NCBI GenBank assembly: GCA_934277655.1
Contig: CAKQVC010000155.1
Location: 1 to 5,563 of the forward strand
Source of the DNA: an uncultured Clostridia bacterium
Lineage (GTDB): Bacteria; Bacillota; Clostridia; Peptostreptococcales; Anaerovoracaceae
DNA: 5,563 bases
Direction of reading: 5' to 3'
Of this stretch, positions 1 through 5,563 are shown piece after piece. Each line of letters opens with the position of its first letter. The stretch's first letter is position 1. A model generated the notes under the pieces. It made no database searches and was not told the DNA's origin. It saw nothing but the letters and a program-made list of their open reading frames with translations. The position numbers and the translations under genes are program-made.

Positions 1-100
1 CTTCTAAAACAGTTGAATTCAGTGCATTTAACGCTTCCGGCCTGTTAATGGTAACATAGCCTATTTTTTCTTTAACTTCATATTTGATTGTCTGATACAT
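1..100 (-). CDS. Enoyl-CoA hydratase/isomerase (crotonase) family protein, N-terminal fragment
   Basis: Partial gene on the minus strand: it starts with ATG at 100-98 and runs off the left edge, leaving 33 codons. The translation begins MYQTIKYEVKEKIGYVTINR and continues with PEALNALN. A short beta strand, then V-T-I-N-R-P-E-A-L-N-A-L-N, is the N-terminal signature of the crotonase superfamily, in which this segment forms part of the CoA-binding region. Such enzymes hydrate or isomerise enoyl-CoA thioesters in the cytoplasm; in clostridia the best-known member (Crt) acts in the butyrate pathway. A ribosome site, AGAAAGGAA on the minus strand (118-110), lies 9 bases before the ATG and supports this start. 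The oxyanion-hole and catalytic residues lie outside the window, so the substrate cannot be told, and other superfamily members (dehydratase, isomerase, naphthoate synthase-like) remain possible. Family call firm, specific enzyme open. Confidence 0.85.
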   Translation of the reverse strand, partial: MYQTIKYEVKEKIGYVTINRPEALNALNSTVLE

Positions 101-138
101 AGTAACAAATTCCTTTCTGATAAATAATCATCAATAAA

Positions 139-167
139 ATTGTAACATTTTTTACAGCTTTCTGCAA
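139..167 (-). promoter_or_regulatory. Sigma-A-type promoter for the crotonase gene
   Basis: Read on the minus strand, TTGCAG (167-162) and TACAAT (144-139) are separated by exactly 17 bases, and a TGT triplet just before the -10 box gives an extended -10 (TGn). Transcription would start near 132, leaving a leader of about 30 bases that contains the ribosome site. Seen directly in the sequence; promoter activity is inferred. Confidence 0.65.
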
Positions 168-335
168 GAAGATGTGATAAAATTAACGATAAAATATTGT
201 ACTTTTTTATGTTCATAAAGAAAATGAGATTAAAGTAATCTGCACAGCGTGAAGAGAATCTTGACAAACGAAAAAGGGAAAGACAGGAGGAATGGCTGAG
301 TATATAGGATTTCCATTGTTTTTAACAAAGAACTC

Positions 336-364
336 TTGCTTCTGTAATAAAATAATGCTAAAAT
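336..364 (+). promoter_or_regulatory. Extended -10 promoter for the DUF975 gene
   Basis: TTGCTT (336-341), a 17-base spacer, then TAAAAT (359-364), with TGC directly before the -10 box (extended -10, TGn). Transcription is predicted near 371, giving a leader of about 36 bases before the ATG at 407. The -10 box has one mismatch to consensus and the -35 two. Direct sequence observation; activity inferred. Confidence 0.6.
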
Positions 365-394
365 TATTTAATAGGGAAAACATATATAGTAGTG

Positions 395-401
395 AAGGGA
401 G
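395..401 (+). promoter_or_regulatory. Ribosome binding site setting the DUF975 start at 407
   Basis: AAGGGAG lies five bases before ATG 407. The frame stays open upstream to a GTG at 392, but that GTG lies just before this site and has no good site of its own, so ATG 407 is preferred. Confidence 0.75.
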
Positions 402-406
402 TACTT

Positions 407-1405
407 ATGGATTATCACATTATTTCAGAACCATCGAGCAAGATCAGGGAAATTGCAAGAAATGCACTTGCAGGATATTGGAAACCTGTTTTTCTTGGGA
501 TCTTTATCTACAGTCTGCTGACAAGTGGGGTTTCGCAGCTGCTTGATACCTTTTTTTATTATGATTATGACCTGCCGATTGAATATTATGGTGTAGGTTC
601 TTCTATAACACAGCAGATCGGATATGGTGGAAACATCTATGATCTGTTCACATCCGGTGCCTTTTCTTTAGGACTTGCAATTTTCATGCTTACCTTTTTC
701 AGAAGTAAAAAGACCGACAATACGCTTATTTTTGATGGATTCAGTTCTTTCGGAAAAGCCTTGCTGGCAGCACTGATCATGGGAATTAAAATCTTTTTAT
801 GGAGCATGCTTCTTGTGGTTCCTGGAATTATTGCAGCTATCCGGTACAGCCAGACGTTTTTCGTAATGGCTGATCATCCGGAATATAGTGCCAATGAATG
901 TATAGAAGAAAGCAAACGCCTGATGATGGGAAATAAGGCAAGATTTTTCTGCTTGCATTTATCCTTTATCGGATGGTATATTCTTGCGGCGATTCCAACA
1001 GGAATTATCCTCAATATCTTTGATGGAGATGGTGTCCTTGCGGCGATCATCGCGTTCCTTGCATCAATTCCATTGTTCCTTGTTTCTGTTTATGTAGAGA
1101 CTGCTAATACGGCGTTTTATGAACTGGCAACCCAGAGATTGGTTGTAGTCGGAAGCGACAGCAGAATGGAATCTGACCGGGTTGTAAACGCAAGTTATTC
1201 CGTTGATGAACAGACAGAAGAAGCTGCAGATGCAGCACGAACGGCAGATACGGGATTTGAGGCACCTGAAACGGCAAACGAAGCATCGGCAGATACCATA
1301 AGCAACGTAGAGACAGAAACAAAGCCTGACGATGAAAACAAGCCGGAAGGAAATATTTTGCAGGACGAAAAGATTGAAGATTATACGGATAAAACGGACG
1401 TATAA
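407..1405 (+). CDS. DUF975 family integral membrane protein with acidic C-terminal tail
   Basis: Encodes 332 residues. The opening, S10-S-K-I-R-E-I-A-R-N-A-L-A-G-Y-W (10-25), is the hallmark of DUF975 membrane proteins (PF06161 from memory), common in clostridia and lactobacilli and of unknown function. Hydrophobic segments lie at about 26-48, 83-98, 118-144, 180-204 and 209-230, suggesting five or six membrane passes. Between the third and fourth is the conserved block R146-Y-S-Q (146-149) followed by SANECIEESKRLMMGNKARF (161-180), and then LSFIGW (185-190), also typical of the family. Residues 249-332 form a hydrophilic tail with about 25 acidic and 7 basic residues, rich in Ala, Thr and Glu, probably disordered and cytoplasmic. 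The start at ATG 407 is set by AAGGGAG five bases upstream. The gene has its own promoter and terminator, so it is probably a single-gene unit. Family assignment is confident; no biochemical role can be given. Confidence 0.85.
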   Translation: MDYHIISEPSSKIREIARNALAGYWKPVFLGIFIYSLLTSGVSQLLDTFFYYDYDLPIEYYGVGSSITQQIGYGGNIYDLFTSGAFSLGLAIFMLTFFRSKKTDNTLIFDGFSSFGKALLAALIMGIKIFLWSMLLVVPGIIAAIRYSQTFFVMADHPEYSANECIEESKRLMMGNKARFFCLHLSFIGWYILAAIPTGIILNIFDGDGVLAAIIAFLASIPLFLVSVYVETANTAFYELATQRLVVVGSDSRMESDRVVNASYSVDEQTEEAADAARTADTGFEAPETANEASADTISNVETETKPDDENKPEGNILQDEKIEDYTDKTDV

Positions 1406-1438
1406 AGAAAACGTCAAATAAAAAGACAGAATTTTAAG

Positions 1439-1474
1439 ATCCAGGTATGTTCGGAGACGCATGCCTGGATTTTT
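1439..1474 (+). terminator. Rho-independent terminator after the DUF975 gene
   Basis: An 11-base-pair stem (1439-1449 with 1460-1470, ATCCAGGTATG against CATGCCTGGAT, one G-U pair) with a 10-base loop is followed by a run of five T (1470-1474). It starts 33 bases after the DUF975 stop codon. Confidence 0.85.
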
Positions 1475-1524
1475 CGCTACGTACGTGGATAAGCTGCTTT
1501 GCATAGTATGAAAATATATTCTAT

Positions 1525-1532
1525 AAAGGAGG
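1525..1532 (+). promoter_or_regulatory. Strong ribosome binding site that fixes a TTG start at 1541
   Basis: AAAGGAGG is a near-perfect anti-16S match, and eight bases separate it from TTG 1541. The upstream in-frame candidates (TTG 1499, ATG 1508) would place this motif inside the coding region and have no site of their own. Confidence 0.85.
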
Positions 1533-1540
1533 CTGAACAT

Positions 1541-2671
1541 TTGTCCATAGAAAGACATTATTTTCCCGGTAATAACACGCCGCTGGGATTCTATTCCTAT
1601 TATAAATATATTCTTGGTCAGCGGGAAGCACATAAAATCATATGCATTAAAGGAGGACCGGGTACGGGGAAATCCACGTTTATGAAAAAAATCGGAGCGG
1701 CAATGGCAGAGCGAGGCGAAGATATTGATTATCTGCACTGCTCAGCTGACGAAAATTCTTTAGATGGTATCGTCCTGAAAAAAAGAAAAATAGCCTTTAT
1801 CGACGGAACGAGTCCTCACATGACAGATCCTGTGACACCAGGGGCTGTGGACCGGATCATGAATTTAGGCGAGTATTGGAATGAGGCGGGAATTGCGACT
1901 AACAAGCAGGAAATCATTGATCTGAATGAAGCTTGTTCCGGATGGTATCGCGTTGCCTATAATTACTTGAATGCTGCGAAAAGTGTTTTCAGGAGTCTGG
2001 AGGAAATCTATAACAGGGCGGCAGAGTACAATGAAATTTACAGAGTCGTCGCGGATATCTCAGCAAGGGAATATGGAAATTATGATATATCCATTCAGCC
2101 AGGCAAAGTTTCGAATTTCTTTGCCAGTGCAATTACGTCGAACGGAGTGGTTGATTATCTGGCAAGTCTTCTTGAAGACATGGAGAAAATATATATCATC
2201 AATGTACCGACTGGCTACAGCAATAACAGTTTCATGACGATTTTGAGGGAAGGTGCTATTTACCGAGGATTTGATACGGAGGCATATTATTGCAGTCTGG
2301 GTCCGGATGAAAAAATCGATCATCTGCTTATCCCGCAGTTAAAGCTTGCTTTTGTGACCGTCAATGAGTACCATGATATCGAGCCATGGGAAATCTGTGA
2401 TGAGGACGGTCGTGTGCAGGAAATCACTTTGCTTGACATCAGCGACTACATGGATTGCGTGGAAATTGCTCAAAATGGAGAACTGTTGGAATGTCTGCAG
2501 GATGAACTGGATGCTCTGCTGGACAGGGCAGTCGAGTGCTTGAAAAAAGCGAAAGAACTTCATCTGCAGGTAGAAAGCATGTATGTGCCAAATATGAACT
2601 TCACGGGGATCAATAGGCTGCTGGAAGAGACAATACGGGAGCTTACGCAGGAAGCGAATTCTCATAAATAG
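1541..2671 (+). CDS. PRK06851-type P-loop ATPase with degenerate second half
   Basis: Encodes 376 residues from a TTG start chosen by the AAAGGAGG site eight bases upstream; the resulting N-terminus, (M)SIERHYFPGNNTPLGFYSYY, matches the family, whose members begin near R-H-Y-F. The first half has a clear Walker A, GGPGTGKST (38-46), the H-C-S motif (66-68) and a Walker B-like strand IAFIDG (84-89), followed by T-S-P-H (90-93). A helical linker (about 115-175) leads to a second half that repeats the first: K216-M232 aligns without gaps to K32-M48, and C251-S252 to C67-S68. In this copy the Walker A lysine is N228 and the Walker B aspartate is T273, so ATP binding there should be lost. The end (about 312-370) is mostly helical. 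Members I recall carry two P-loops; their function is unknown, perhaps a cytoplasmic ATPase or nucleotide kinase-like protein. It lies between two terminators and I found no strong promoter, so it may rely on read-through or a weak promoter. Confidence 0.8.
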   Translation: MSIERHYFPGNNTPLGFYSYYKYILGQREAHKIICIKGGPGTGKSTFMKKIGAAMAERGEDIDYLHCSADENSLDGIVLKKRKIAFIDGTSPHMTDPVTPGAVDRIMNLGEYWNEAGIATNKQEIIDLNEACSGWYRVAYNYLNAAKSVFRSLEEIYNRAAEYNEIYRVVADISAREYGNYDISIQPGKVSNFFASAITSNGVVDYLASLLEDMEKIYIINVPTGYSNNSFMTILREGAIYRGFDTEAYYCSLGPDEKIDHLLIPQLKLAFVTVNEYHDIEPWEICDEDGRVQEITLLDISDYMDCVEIAQNGELLECLQDELDALLDRAVECLKKAKELHLQVESMYVPNMNFTGINRLLEETIRELTQEANSHK

Positions 2672-2681
2672 CGGCGAAAAA

Positions 2682-2720
2682 GGCATGCAAAATTTCAGAC
2701 GAAAAATTGCATGTCTTTTT
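2682..2720 (+). terminator. Rho-independent terminator after the ATPase gene
   Basis: A 9-base-pair stem, GGCATGCAA (2682-2690) with TTGCATGTC (2707-2715, one G-U pair), has a 16-base loop and is followed by five T (2716-2720). A-rich sequence before the stem can extend the pairing into the T run. It starts 10 bases after the stop codon. Confidence 0.85.
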
Positions 2721-2859
2721 GTTTGAGCATAAAAAATTTAAAAATCTCAGGCATGGAGTGTAAAGCGGGCATCATAAAGATGGATCAGCATAGAAAGAAA
2801 ACGTCGTATATGGAAAAACTGCGGAGCAAATGTTTTGCGAGGAAACATGGGATTACTGA

Positions 2860-2888
2860 TTGAAAAACTGCATGAGAAACATTATAAT
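2860..2888 (+). promoter_or_regulatory. Near-consensus sigma-A promoter for the Mur ligase gene
   Basis: TTGAAA (2860-2865), a 17-base spacer, and a perfect TATAAT (2883-2888). Transcription should begin near 2895, about 36 bases before ATG 2931. This is the best promoter in the window, and it excludes the upstream in-frame starts (TTG 2835, ATG 2847) because they would not be in the transcript. The 10-base word GAAAAACTGC overlaps the -35 box (2862-2871) and also occurs at 2813-2822. Confidence 0.75.
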
Positions 2889-2930
2889 AAAAAAGTAATG
2901 ATTAACGAAATCAAAGAGGATAATAAAACG

Positions 2931-4460
2931 ATGAAAACAATTTTTGATTATAAAAAAATGTTGGCAGAAGAAAATCTGCTGACGATGGATAATGAGGGGA
3001 CTGCAGATTTTGCGCAGGAAGTTACAGACGTTTCCTATAATTCACTGACGGTAACGCCGGGAACTCTATTCTTGTGTAAAGGGGCTAATTTTAAAGTTGA
3101 GTATCTGCAAGATGCTCTGGACAAGGGAGCGTGCGGCTATGTTGCAGAGCGAGATATGAATGTGGGAGCAGATGTGCCGTGCCTGATTACAGAAGATATA
3201 CGCAAGGCTATTTCGAAAATTTCTGCATTTTATTTTGGACGCAGCTGGGATAAAGGGCTGCAGCTGATCGGATTGACCGGTACGAAGGGAAAGTCTACTA
3301 CTGCAACGATGATAAAAGCGATTCTTGATATTTATCGAGGACGGGAAATCGGTTTTTCCTCCGGGATTTATACCTATGACGGCATGCACAAGGAAAAGTC
3401 TCGCAAGCTGACAACGCCGGAGACCATTGAATTGCATCGGATCCTGGATGGATGTGTAAAAAATGACTGCCGTTATCTGGTAATGGAGGTGTCTTCACAA
3501 GGACTGAAATATGACCGTGTAGAGGATCTGCATTATGAGGTCTGCGGATTTCTGAATATTTCAGAAGATCATATCTCTGAGGCAGAGCACAGCGATATGG
3601 AAGACTATTTCACTTCTAAATTGAAAATTTTTGATCGCAGTAAAATTGCGTGTGTCAACCTGGATATGGATAAAAACTATCTGCCTCGGGCACTGGATGC
3701 AGCACGGACAAATTGTGAAAAGGTTGTCACTTTCGGGTTTAAAGAGCCGGAAAAAGCCAAAGCAGATGTGCAGGGGATTTCGGTGCAGGAAGGACCGGGA
3801 TATATCGTGGTAGAGGTTATGCTGGAGGGAAAAAAGGAAGCTTTCCATGTCAATATCGGAGGCGGCTACAACGGAAGTAATGCCCTGGCAGCAATTGCAA
3901 TCTGTAAGGAGCTTGGAGTACCCACCGAAACCATACGAGAAGGGCTTGCGCATGTCAGGGTAGCGGGGCGTATGGAGACATATACACTGGATCGAAATGT
4001 AGAGGTTATCGTGGATTGCGCACATAATAAAATGAGCTATGAAGCTTTATTTGATTATGTACATCATCATTATCCGAATCGAAAAGTAGGTTTTGTGTTT
4101 GGATGTGTTGGCGGCAAAGCGTTCAACCGCAGACAGGAAGCAGGGGAAATTGCGGATGCCAATGCGGACTTTATCATCATTACGGAGCGTGATCCAGGCA
4201 AGGAGGATGTAAAGAAAATCTGTGATGAGATATTGGAACATGTTGCACATAAGGAAAAGGCACAGATCATTACAGATCGTGATGAGGCGGTCCGTGCTGC
4301 TTTGGATAAAGCCGAAGCCATGGGGAATTGTGTATTGATCCTGGCAGGATGCGGATCGGATGCTTATGTTAAACGCGGCACACGGCTGGTAGAATTCGCA
4401 ACGGACGGAGAACGAGTGCAGAAATATCTGGAAGATAAGCCGGCCCGGTGCTTTTTTTGA
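2931..4460 (+). CDS. MurE-type Mur ligase (UDP-N-acetylmuramyl-tripeptide synthetase family), divergent
   Basis: Encodes 509 residues, a normal MurE length. MurE ligases add the third amino acid (meso-diaminopimelate, lysine or other) to UDP-MurNAc-L-Ala-D-Glu in the cytoplasm, using ATP. The UDP-binding domain (about 1-105) has N37-S-L where many MurE have D-S-R, then PGTLFLCKG (43-51). The ATPase domain has the P-loop GTKGKST (117-123), TTPE (161-164), EVSSQGL (186-192), SEDH (211-214), probable carbamylated K230, and NGSNALAA (314-321). The C-terminal domain has GRME (346-349) and D-C-A-H (362-365). The acceptor-specificity motif DNPR is replaced by RDPG (420-423), and the usual GKGHE reads GCGSD (473-477), so the amino acid added cannot be predicted. 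The start at 2931 follows AAGAGGA (10-base spacing) and the promoter at 2860-2888. It may be a specialised paralogue or the MurE of a subgroup I recall from lactobacilli and clostridia. The PLP-enzyme gene follows 61 bp downstream. Confidence 0.85.
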   Translation: MKTIFDYKKMLAEENLLTMDNEGTADFAQEVTDVSYNSLTVTPGTLFLCKGANFKVEYLQDALDKGACGYVAERDMNVGADVPCLITEDIRKAISKISAFYFGRSWDKGLQLIGLTGTKGKSTTATMIKAILDIYRGREIGFSSGIYTYDGMHKEKSRKLTTPETIELHRILDGCVKNDCRYLVMEVSSQGLKYDRVEDLHYEVCGFLNISEDHISEAEHSDMEDYFTSKLKIFDRSKIACVNLDMDKNYLPRALDAARTNCEKVVTFGFKEPEKAKADVQGISVQEGPGYIVVEVMLEGKKEAFHVNIGGGYNGSNALAAIAICKELGVPTETIREGLAHVRVAGRMETYTLDRNVEVIVDCAHNKMSYEALFDYVHHHYPNRKVGFVFGCVGGKAFNRRQEAGEIADANADFIIITERDPGKEDVKKICDEILEHVAHKEKAQIITDRDEAVRAALDKAEAMGNCVLILAGCGSDAYVKRGTRLVEFATDGERVQKYLEDKPARCFF

Positions 4461-4469
4461 AGCAGGAAG

Positions 4470-4489
4470 CCATTGGCTTTAGACAATGG
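4470..4489 (+). repeat. Inverted repeat in the Mur ligase-PLP enzyme gap
   Basis: CCATTG (4470-4475) and CAATGG (4484-4489) can form a 6-base-pair stem with an 8-base loop. An overlapping alternative, AAGCC/GGCTT (4467-4479, 3-base loop), cannot form at the same time. No T run follows, so it is not a normal terminator. It may do nothing, or it may modulate expression of the downstream gene. Confidence 0.3.
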
Positions 4490-4504
4490 GGAGTTCACAG
4501 AAAA

Positions 4505-4511
4505 TAAGGAG
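4505..4511 (+). promoter_or_regulatory. Ribosome binding site setting the PLP-enzyme start at 4522
   Basis: TAAGGAG lies ten bases before ATG 4522. The earlier in-frame ATG at 4486 has no such site and would add twelve residues unlike the family N-terminus. Confidence 0.75.
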
Positions 4512-4521
4512 ATGCGGAAAA

Positions 4522-5505
4522 ATGAGTTTTAACTATGAAGAAGTGAAAAAAGCGTATGAGAGGATCCAGCCATATATTCGGAAGACACCGCTGGAGGAAT
4601 CTTTTTATCTGGGAGACGAGAAAAGAAATTATTACTTTAAGCTGGAGTCGTTTCAGCGTGCGAAGAGCTTTAAGATCCGCGGAGCCTTAAATAAAATGAT
4701 GACACTTACAGAAGAGGAAAGGTCGAAAGGGATTGCAACGATTTCGTCCGGAAACCACGGAAGCTCTGTCAGCTATGCAGCATCTCTGCTCGGTATTCAA
4801 AACGCAAAAGTCATCGTTCCAGAGACAACCCCAAAGAGTAAGGTTGATAAAATCCGCTATTTTGGAGCAGAAGCAATGCTTATGGGAAAAAACTATGATG
4901 AGGCACATGCTCTTGGCATGAAATATATCAAGGACCATGGAATGACCTATATTGATGCTTATTATGATGATCCGAAAATTTATGGAGGCCAGGGAACCAT
5001 CGGCATAGAGATCTTAGAACAGAATCCCGAAATTGATACGATCGTGATTCCGATAGGCGGAGGTGCTTTGATGACGGGAATTGCGGTCGCAGCGAAAGCT
5101 ATCAAGCCGGAAATCCGGATTATCGGTGTGCAGACGGAAGCGTGTCCGGCTATGATCAAGGCATACGAAGAAGAGGTATTCTATGAAGAATATCCATGTG
5201 AAGAGTCCCTCTGCGATTCCCTGATTGGCGGCATCGGTGCTTTAAGCTATGAGATGGCAAAGGATTATGTCGATGATTTTATTGCAGTTTCGGAAGATAC
5301 CATCGGAAGGGCTGTCAGCTTTATGGCAAGAGAAGAAAAATATATTGTAGAAGCAGGAAGCTGCACAACAGTAGCAGCTGTAATGGATTTCAGGGAGCGA
5401 ATCGGAGGAAAGAACGTTGCACTGGTCCTTTCCGGAGGCAATATTGATGGCAACGTGCTGCATGAACTGATGGGAAAATACCCGGAGCCGTTAGATTTTA
5501 AATAA
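4522..5505 (+). CDS. Fold-type II PLP enzyme, serine/threonine dehydratase-racemase family
   Basis: Encodes 327 residues, the length of catabolic serine/threonine dehydratases and serine racemases; there is no C-terminal ACT regulatory domain as in biosynthetic IlvA. The PLP-binding lysine is K51 in SFKIRGA (49-55). SSGNHG (75-80) is the substrate/PLP loop, GGQGTIGIEIL (155-165) is typical of threonine dehydratases, GGGALMTG (179-186) is the phosphate-binding glycine loop (usually GGGGL), and SGGN (304-307) contacts the pyridine nitrogen side. These enzymes deaminate L-serine or L-threonine to pyruvate or 2-oxobutanoate; relatives racemise serine or dehydrate hydroxyaspartate. S76 matches the serine used for racemisation in serine racemase, but the metal-site residues appear absent (Q204, C208, A210), so activity is left open. 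It lies 61 bp after the Mur ligase, without a clear terminator or promoter between them, so co-transcription is likely. No terminator is visible before the window ends. Confidence 0.85.
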   Translation: MSFNYEEVKKAYERIQPYIRKTPLEESFYLGDEKRNYYFKLESFQRAKSFKIRGALNKMMTLTEEERSKGIATISSGNHGSSVSYAASLLGIQNAKVIVPETTPKSKVDKIRYFGAEAMLMGKNYDEAHALGMKYIKDHGMTYIDAYYDDPKIYGGQGTIGIEILEQNPEIDTIVIPIGGGALMTGIAVAAKAIKPEIRIIGVQTEACPAMIKAYEEEVFYEEYPCEESLCDSLIGGIGALSYEMAKDYVDDFIAVSEDTIGRAVSFMAREEKYIVEAGSCTTVAAVMDFRERIGGKNVALVLSGGNIDGNVLHELMGKYPEPLDFK

Positions 5506-5563
5506 GCATTCTTTCAGGCAATATATGTGGAATTTCAAGCTTCAGAATGTGAATTTCCGGACC

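Larger units (their letters stand above)
101..406. other. Divergent intergenic region between crotonase and DUF975 genes
   Basis: This AT-rich stretch separates two divergently transcribed genes. It holds the crotonase ribosome site (110-118) and promoter (139-167), and the DUF975 promoter (336-364) and ribosome site (395-401). The middle part, about 168-335, has no convincing gene. It contains an isolated TTGACA at 261-266 with no -10 box at the right distance, and an AGGAGG at 285-290 only one base before an ATG. The reading frame from that ATG would run 84 codons into the DUF975 gene in another frame and resembles nothing I know. I see no riboswitch or structured RNA. Confidence 0.6.

Noticed and set aside
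61..267. 68-codon minus-strand frame over the crotonase promoter
   Set aside because: It overlaps the real crotonase start and its promoter, has no ribosome site, and its composition reflects AT-rich noncoding DNA.
261..290. TTGACA -35-like hexamer as a second promoter
   Set aside because: The bases 16-18 downstream of the hexamer read as a purine-rich AGGAGG stretch, not a -10 box.
292..546. 84-codon open frame starting just after an AGGAGG
   Set aside because: The ribosome site is only one base from the ATG, more than half of the frame overlaps the DUF975 gene in another frame, and the protein shows no recognisable features.
1064..1738. 224-codon minus-strand frame opposite the DUF975 end and ATPase start
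   Set aside because: It crosses a terminator and two plus-strand genes with clear family matches; its Cys/Phe/Arg-rich translation is typical of an antisense shadow.
1404..2805. Twelve-base repeat AAAGAAAACGTC at 1404-1415 and 2794-2805
   Set aside because: It is A-rich and short, the two copies sit in unrelated positions (after one gene, before another), and no flanking similarity is seen; probably chance.
2780..2863. 27-codon basic peptide frame (MDQHRKKTSYMEKL...) before the Mur ligase promoter
   Set aside because: There is no convincing ribosome site or promoter, and it is too short to distinguish from chance; it ends at the -35 box.
5529..5558. Imperfect inverted repeat GGAATTTC/GAATTTCC as a terminator for the PLP enzyme
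   Set aside because: One of the eight pairs is mismatched, the stem is AT-rich with a 14-base loop, and no T run follows before the window ends.

Overview
The window looks like ordinary chromosome from a low-to-mid GC Gram-positive anaerobe, most likely a clostridial bacterium of Lachnospiraceae type. This rests on strong AGGAGG-like ribosome sites, one TTG start, consensus sigma-A promoters with extended -10 boxes, short hairpin-plus-T-run terminators, and the families present (crotonase, DUF975, PRK06851-type ATPase, a clostridial or lactobacillar style MurE). This is inference; there is no marker gene.

Layout from left to right. (1) Positions 1-100, minus strand: the first 33 codons of an enoyl-CoA hydratase/isomerase (crotonase) family gene running off the left edge. 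(2) 101-406: a divergent intergenic region with a promoter facing each way. (3) 407-1405, plus strand: a DUF975 integral membrane protein with a long acidic tail, closed by a terminator at 1439-1474. (4) 1541-2671, plus: a PRK06851-type P-loop ATPase that starts at TTG and is built from two related halves, the second having lost its Walker motifs; closed by a terminator at 2682-2720. (5) 2931-4460, plus: a divergent MurE-type Mur ligase with a near-consensus promoter at 2860-2888. (6) 4522-5505, plus: a fold-type II PLP enzyme of the serine/threonine dehydratase-racemase group, 61 bp after the ligase and probably in the same transcript. The last 58 bases hold no gene that I can see.

As transcription units: crotonase leftwards; DUF975 alone; the ATPase as its own unit or by read-through; the Mur ligase plus PLP enzyme as a probable two-gene operon. 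That last pair is the only visible functional link: a ligase that adds an amino acid to a UDP-MurNAc-peptide-like acceptor, beside an enzyme acting on a small hydroxy-amino acid. The link is speculative.

No RNA gene, CRISPR array, insertion sequence or obvious mobile element was seen. I do not see a convincing new system. The points most worth a second look are the ligase whose DNPR specificity motif is replaced and the ATPase with an inactivated second half.
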